In this document: positions 61,049 through 64,000 of the stretch, piece after piece
Layout: each line of letters starts with the position of its first letter
How positions within the stretch are numbered: the first letter of the stretch is position 1
Origin: Ectobacillus funiculus
GTDB lineage: Bacteria; Bacillota; Bacilli; Bacillales; Bacillaceae_G
Length of the DNA: 64,000 nt
Strand: one strand, 5' to 3'
Assembly: GCF_042429435.1 (NCBI RefSeq)
Contig: NZ_JBHMAF010000167.1
Program-made: the position numbers and the translations under genes
Notes under the pieces: model-generated
Databases searched by the model: none
What the model was told of the DNA's origin: nothing
The model's input: the letters and a program-made list of their open reading frames with translations, nothing else

Positions 61049-61309
61049 TTAGCTCTCCCTTCCAGAAAGAAACCTTTCTAGAGCTGCAACGGCTTCTTGT
61101 TCATCGCTTCCATTTGCAAGCAGGGTAATTTCTTCTCCATTTCTAATGGCTAAGGTCATTACCCCCATAATACTTTTTCCAGGTGTTACCCTCTCATTTT
61201 TAATAATATTTATCTCGCTGTTAAAGGAAGATGATTTTTTTACAAATTGACTAGCATATCGAGCCTGAAGACCAGGCTGGAGTTGGATAACAACTTTTCT
61301 TTCTATCAT
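61049..61309 (-). CDS. crh: Crh, catabolite repression HPr-like protein
   Basis: 86 residues from the ATG at 61309, with GAGAGGATGG upstream. HPr fold in which the PTS phospho-acceptor His15 is replaced: LQPGLQARYASQF has Gln at position 15, exactly as in Bacillus Crh (GLQARPA). The regulatory Ser46 is kept in TPGKSIMGVMTLA. So it cannot pass PTS phosphate but can be phosphorylated by HprK and serve as CcpA co-repressor. Normally crh sits in the yvcJ-yvcK-yvcL operon; here it stands alone, between a binding protein and a LacI regulator, so it is likely a second copy. An HprK paralogue is encoded at 15 kb. Confidence 0.9.
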   Translation of the reverse strand: MIERKVVIQLQPGLQARYASQFVKKSSSFNSEINIIKNERVTPGKSIMGVMTLAIRNGEEITLLANGSDEQEAVAALERFLSGRES

Positions 61310-61444
61310 GAAACATCCATCCTCTCTTTCCTTCATTATATGGTATATAGTCGATACTAAATAATTGAATGTTTAATACCAAAGCTTTGGATACGAGCTT
61401 TTTTTGAAAACTTATCCTCTAATTCTCATTACACTCTCGTCTGC

Positions 61445-61492
61445 ATCGAATTCGCTTCTAGCTGGAAATTTATACTTTCCTAGTAGTGTAAA
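61445..61492 (+). repeat. Dispersed structured repeat, copy 9 (3' third)
   Basis: ATCGAATTCGCTTCTAGCTG, then GAAATTTATACTTTC and AGTGTAAAA; only the terminal arm is present. Confidence 0.7.
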
Positions 61493-62008
61493 AAAAGGAA
61501 AACTTCACTAACAGGTAAAGTCTGTCTAAAATAAAGCGGAACTCATCCATAAACTGTTCGAAATAATATTATAACTCATAAATTAACAGGTTATATAGGT
61601 TCCTATTACAATAATCTTTAAAGTCATACTCTTCCTAATAGTTAACTAATCGCTCATTATTACATAACATAAAAATATATTAATTTTAAGAAATGCTGCC
61701 TGCTACATTACTTTTTATCCACCTTATTTTTTATAAAATGTAATCGTATTCTTTATCTATTCTTTATTGGGTTATCGATTACCCTATGTTGTCTTTAGTC
61801 TATCCTATAAGCCCTAATATTTCAATGACTTTTTTCCAAAAAAATTTATATTCAAATCGTTTTTGTAATTATAACTCTGTATAGATTGTTAAGAGTACCC
61901 CTTTGTATATCTTTACCTCTCCTTAGTTGATATCATCGAGTTCCTGATATCTCGAATTATAATTTTTATCCCTTATCACTCTTGCGAATTTGGTAGAAAG
62001 CGCCCTCT
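61493..62008. other. AT-rich intergenic region
   Basis: No supported gene or recognisable motif across about 500 bases. It lies between the divergently bounded Crh region and the LacI terminator. Confidence 0.4.
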
Positions 62009-62053
62009 AAAAAGAACTGAGCATGGGCAAGCTGCCTATGCTCAGTTCTTTTT
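62009..62053. terminator. Strong terminator of the LacI-family gene
   Basis: AAAAAGAACTGAGCAT and ATGCTCAGTTCTTTTT form a perfect 16-bp stem with T runs on both strands. Confidence 0.85.
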
Positions 62054-62112
62054 CATACAAGATTTAACTGCCGCTTGCAGTGGGGAAATCCCCTGCTGAT
62101 AGAAGTTAAATT

Positions 62113-63132
62113 CTATATTGATTCTCTTTCATTAAGTCTTGCTGTTGACTGACGGATAACAAGCTCTGGGAGCAGAGAGATACGTTGTCTCGTGTTATCC
62201 TTTTGTTCAATTTGTTGAATTAAGAGCCCCATCGCCTTTCTTCCCATTTCATGTATCGGTATATCTATAGAAGATAACTGAGGTTCTACAACCTTGCACA
62301 TCACAGCATTATCAAACCCTATAATAGATAATTCGTCTGGTATCTTAATACCTAATTCCTTTGCCGCCATAATAGCGCCAATAGCTAATATATCATTACA
62401 CCCAAAAATTGCCGTAGGCCTTTGTCTGTTAGTAAGCAACTCCCTAGCACACAGCTGGGCTCCTTCAATTGTCGGATCAGTAGTTGTAATGACTAAGTTT
62501 TTATCTACCTCTATTCCCGCATTTATTAAAGCCTTTTCGTATCCCCTTGGGCGCTCTGCTCCACTTGCTGTTCCTTCCTCTGCGATAATTCCAATTCTAC
62601 AGTGTCCTAGGGACAACAAATGCTCAGTTGCAACATAACCGCCTAAATAATCATCGCCAGCCACACTGCCTACTGGAAGTTCTGGCCGATGAAAAGCAAT
62701 AAATACTAGTGGGATTTCCTCCTCAATTAACTGTCGCAAAACCGGTTCATTTTTAAAGAAAGAGGCGATAATAAATCCGTCAACACGTTTCTGCTTTAGC
62801 AATGTAATATGCTTAGCTTCCTTTTTAGGGTCACTTCCAGTACTGCACATGACAACACTAAAGCCCAGCTCTTGCCCGTATTCCTCTATATATTTTAAAT
62901 ATTGGGCATATATAGGGTTCGCTGCGTCAGGAATTAATAATGCGATAGTATAAGTGGATTTTCCCTTCATTGCCGAAGCTAATACATTGGGCTGATAGTG
63001 ACGCTTATCTATAATCGCCGTAATCTTTTTTCTCGTTTTCTCACTGATCCGTCCCTTATTATTAATTACCTTGGAAACGGTAGTAGCAGATACCCCCGCT
63101 TCCCTTGCAATATCATAAATGGTTAGCTTCAT
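62113..63132 (-). CDS. LacI/GalR-family transcriptional regulator
   Basis: 339 residues from the ATG at 63132. An N-terminal helix-turn-helix and hinge (LTIYDIAREAGVSATTVSKV, NNKGRISEKTRKKI) precedes a sugar-binding core: YTIALLIPDAANPIYAQYLK, DGFIIASFFKNEP, PTAIFGCNDILAIGAIMAAK and LSIIGFDNAVMCKVVEPQLS. GTGGAGAA lies unusually close to the ATG; an in-frame start 18 bases earlier is possible. It may control the MFS sugar transporter encoded upstream. Not CcpA itself by its sequence, so effector unknown. Confidence 0.9.
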   Translation of the reverse strand: MKLTIYDIAREAGVSATTVSKVINNKGRISEKTRKKITAIIDKRHYQPNVLASAMKGKSTYTIALLIPDAANPIYAQYLKYIEEYGQELGFSVVMCSTGSDPKKEAKHITLLKQKRVDGFIIASFFKNEPVLRQLIEEEIPLVFIAFHRPELPVGSVAGDDYLGGYVATEHLLSLGHCRIGIIAEEGTASGAERPRGYEKALINAGIEVDKNLVITTTDPTIEGAQLCARELLTNRQRPTAIFGCNDILAIGAIMAAKELGIKIPDELSIIGFDNAVMCKVVEPQLSSIDIPIHEMGRKAMGLLIQQIEQKDNTRQRISLLPELVIRQSTARLNERESI

Positions 63133-63239
63133 TTCTCCACACTCTTTCAACTGATATATATTTTCTTCTAATAATGGAACATCCTATTTCTCCCAATTTC
63201 AGTTACTTGTCTACATGACTAAGTATATCATAGGTTCTT

Positions 63240-63374
63240 TACACTGTAAGAAAGTATAAATTTTTAGCCGGAAGCCAGCTCGACGTAGCAAGAAACTTTA
63301 GGAATACAGTATAAGTAGGGCTACACCTCTATCTTCGCCCAAGGGCAGGGCTCGCCAATCGGCGAGTTTTCTTT
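63240..63374 (-). repeat. Dispersed structured repeat, copy 10 (full length, reverse)
   Basis: Reverse full copy: on the minus strand AGAAAACTCGCCGATTGGCG, GAGCCCTGCCCTTGGGCGAA, ACTGTATTCCTAAAGTTTCT and the TTCCGGCTAAAAATTTATAC arm ending TTACAGTG. The loop carries an extra GAGCTGGC segment. Confidence 0.8.
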
Positions 63375-63454
63375 AAGTAGAAGCTTCGTTTCTATGAGTC
63401 CATACTCTCCACACTGGACTTATTATAAATACCACAGCAAGGCTTTGAAACGTG

Positions 63455-63500
63455 AAAAGACCACAAAAGCTTTCCTTAAAGAAATCCTTTGCGGTCTTTT
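63455..63500. terminator. Terminator of the MFS transporter gene
   Basis: AAAAGACCACAAAAG pairs with CTTTGCGGTCTTTT, T runs on both strands. Confidence 0.7.
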
Positions 63501-63657
63501 CATCTGTTTCCATACCTTTTTCAGGTATGACTACTAATATGTCGCTGGTTTATAGTCAGATTGCAACTATCCTTAATTTTTCTCACCAGGACCCGTCAAT
63601 TCCCACTACACCACTTTTTAAGGATTTATTACTGTATGTCCCTTAGATTTACTTTGA

Positions 63658-64000
63658 CTAAGCCTCAATCTGATTTAAAGATTCCTGAGCATCTTGGCCA
63701 TTGTGATTACGGAATTTTTGTTCTAACTGCTCAAGTGTAAGCCCTTTCGTTTCTGGCAAGAATTTATGCACAAATGTAATTGCTCCAATTCCGAGAGCTA
63801 CGAAAACGAAGAATGTCGTGGACAAACCGACCTTCTCAAGCAATACCGGGAACACCAAACCGATAAGGAAGTTCACTATCCAAAGGCAGAACACAGTAAC
63901 ACCCATACCAAGACCGCGTAATCGTAGCGGGAATATTTCTGAGAGCATAAGCCATGTTACAGGTGAAATAGCTCCCTGTTGGAAGGCAAGGAATGTAACT
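63658..64000 (-). CDS. MFS sugar-porter transporter, C-terminal part (runs off the window)
   Basis: Partial: about 113 codons are visible and the gene continues past the right edge. It shows the sugar-porter signature region VTFLAFQQGAISPVTWLMLS, then EIFPLRLRGLGMGV, two membrane helices and the conserved end FLPETKGLTLEQLEQKF. This is the H+-sugar symporter branch that includes AraE, IolT, XylT and CsbC of Bacillus. Substrate cannot be told from the tail. The LacI-type regulator gene lies downstream on the same strand, after a terminator and a repeat copy. Confidence 0.88.
   Translation of the reverse strand, partial: VTFLAFQQGAISPVTWLMLSEIFPLRLRGLGMGVTVFCLWIVNFLIGLVFPVLLEKVGLSTTFFVFVALGIGAITFVHKFLPETKGLTLEQLEQKFRNHNGQDAQESLNQIEA

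Noticed and set aside
63452..63646. Plus-strand 64-codon frame
   Set aside because: It begins inside a terminator hairpin and has no ribosome binding site.
1..64000. tRNA, rRNA or prophage genes
   Set aside because: None found: no cloverleaf-like segments, rRNA motifs, integrase or phage structural genes were seen.

Overview
The window is AT-rich Gram-positive DNA from a spore-forming Bacillaceae-type bacterium. It carries an alpha/beta small acid-soluble spore protein, a Spo0E-like phosphatase, strong GGAGG ribosome binding sites, CcpA-type cre sites, a Crh-type HPr and an alpha-amylase of the Bacillus megaterium type. No ribosomal, tRNA or core housekeeping gene is present. A Rep_3-family initiator with about 13 iterons at 6.2-8.0 kb points to a plasmid, or to an integrated plasmid.

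Layout. 0.5-2 kb: Fur-box-controlled DoxX/P19 iron lipoprotein pair. 2.2-5.3 kb: APH(3')-type kinase, a small membrane protein and a secreted L-asparaginase. 5.8-8.3 kb: SASP, Rep_3 protein, iterons and AT-rich origin. 8.8-11.7 kb: small proteins, a short NAGS-like acetyltransferase, and an MsrA-like protein without the catalytic Cys behind a SAM-I riboswitch. 11.8-14.9 kb: gene graveyard with a PL9 pectate lyase broken by a decayed IS200/IS605-type TnpB element (containing a 145-base N gap) and joined to an ABC-exporter remnant. 15-16.4 kb: HPr kinase paralogue and a small zinc-finger protein.

16.7-45.1 kb is the functional core and nearly all on the minus strand. It is an arabinan/arabinose foraging island: araPST-araEGH (a three-component sensor plus a monosaccharide ABC transporter), a large secreted GH43 enzyme, a YtfQRT-YjfF furanose-type ABC transporter, two more secreted GH43 enzymes, and a second three-component sensor. 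In that second system the sugar-binding sensor is a single polypeptide with two binding-protein domains, the second closely resembling the transporter's own binding protein. The extracellular GH43 enzymes would release arabinose units, the two ABC systems import them, and the two sensors adjust expression. cre sites and HprK/Crh paralogues tie the island to carbon catabolite repression. No araBAD-type catabolic genes are present, so metabolism must be encoded elsewhere.

45.3-64 kb: a broken GH59-like hydrolase, MATE exporter with a divergent AraC regulator, secreted alpha-amylase with cre sites, several small or degraded genes, aldose 1-epimerase, SGNH esterase (Axe2-like), a broken sugar isomerase, GNAT, a ribose-type binding protein, Crh, a LacI regulator and the 3' end of an MFS sugar transporter running off the right edge.

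A dispersed ~115-135 bp structured repeat occurs about ten times, in both orientations and with internal deletions. Several genes are pseudogenes; because the assembly also has a gap, some frameshifts could be sequencing errors.
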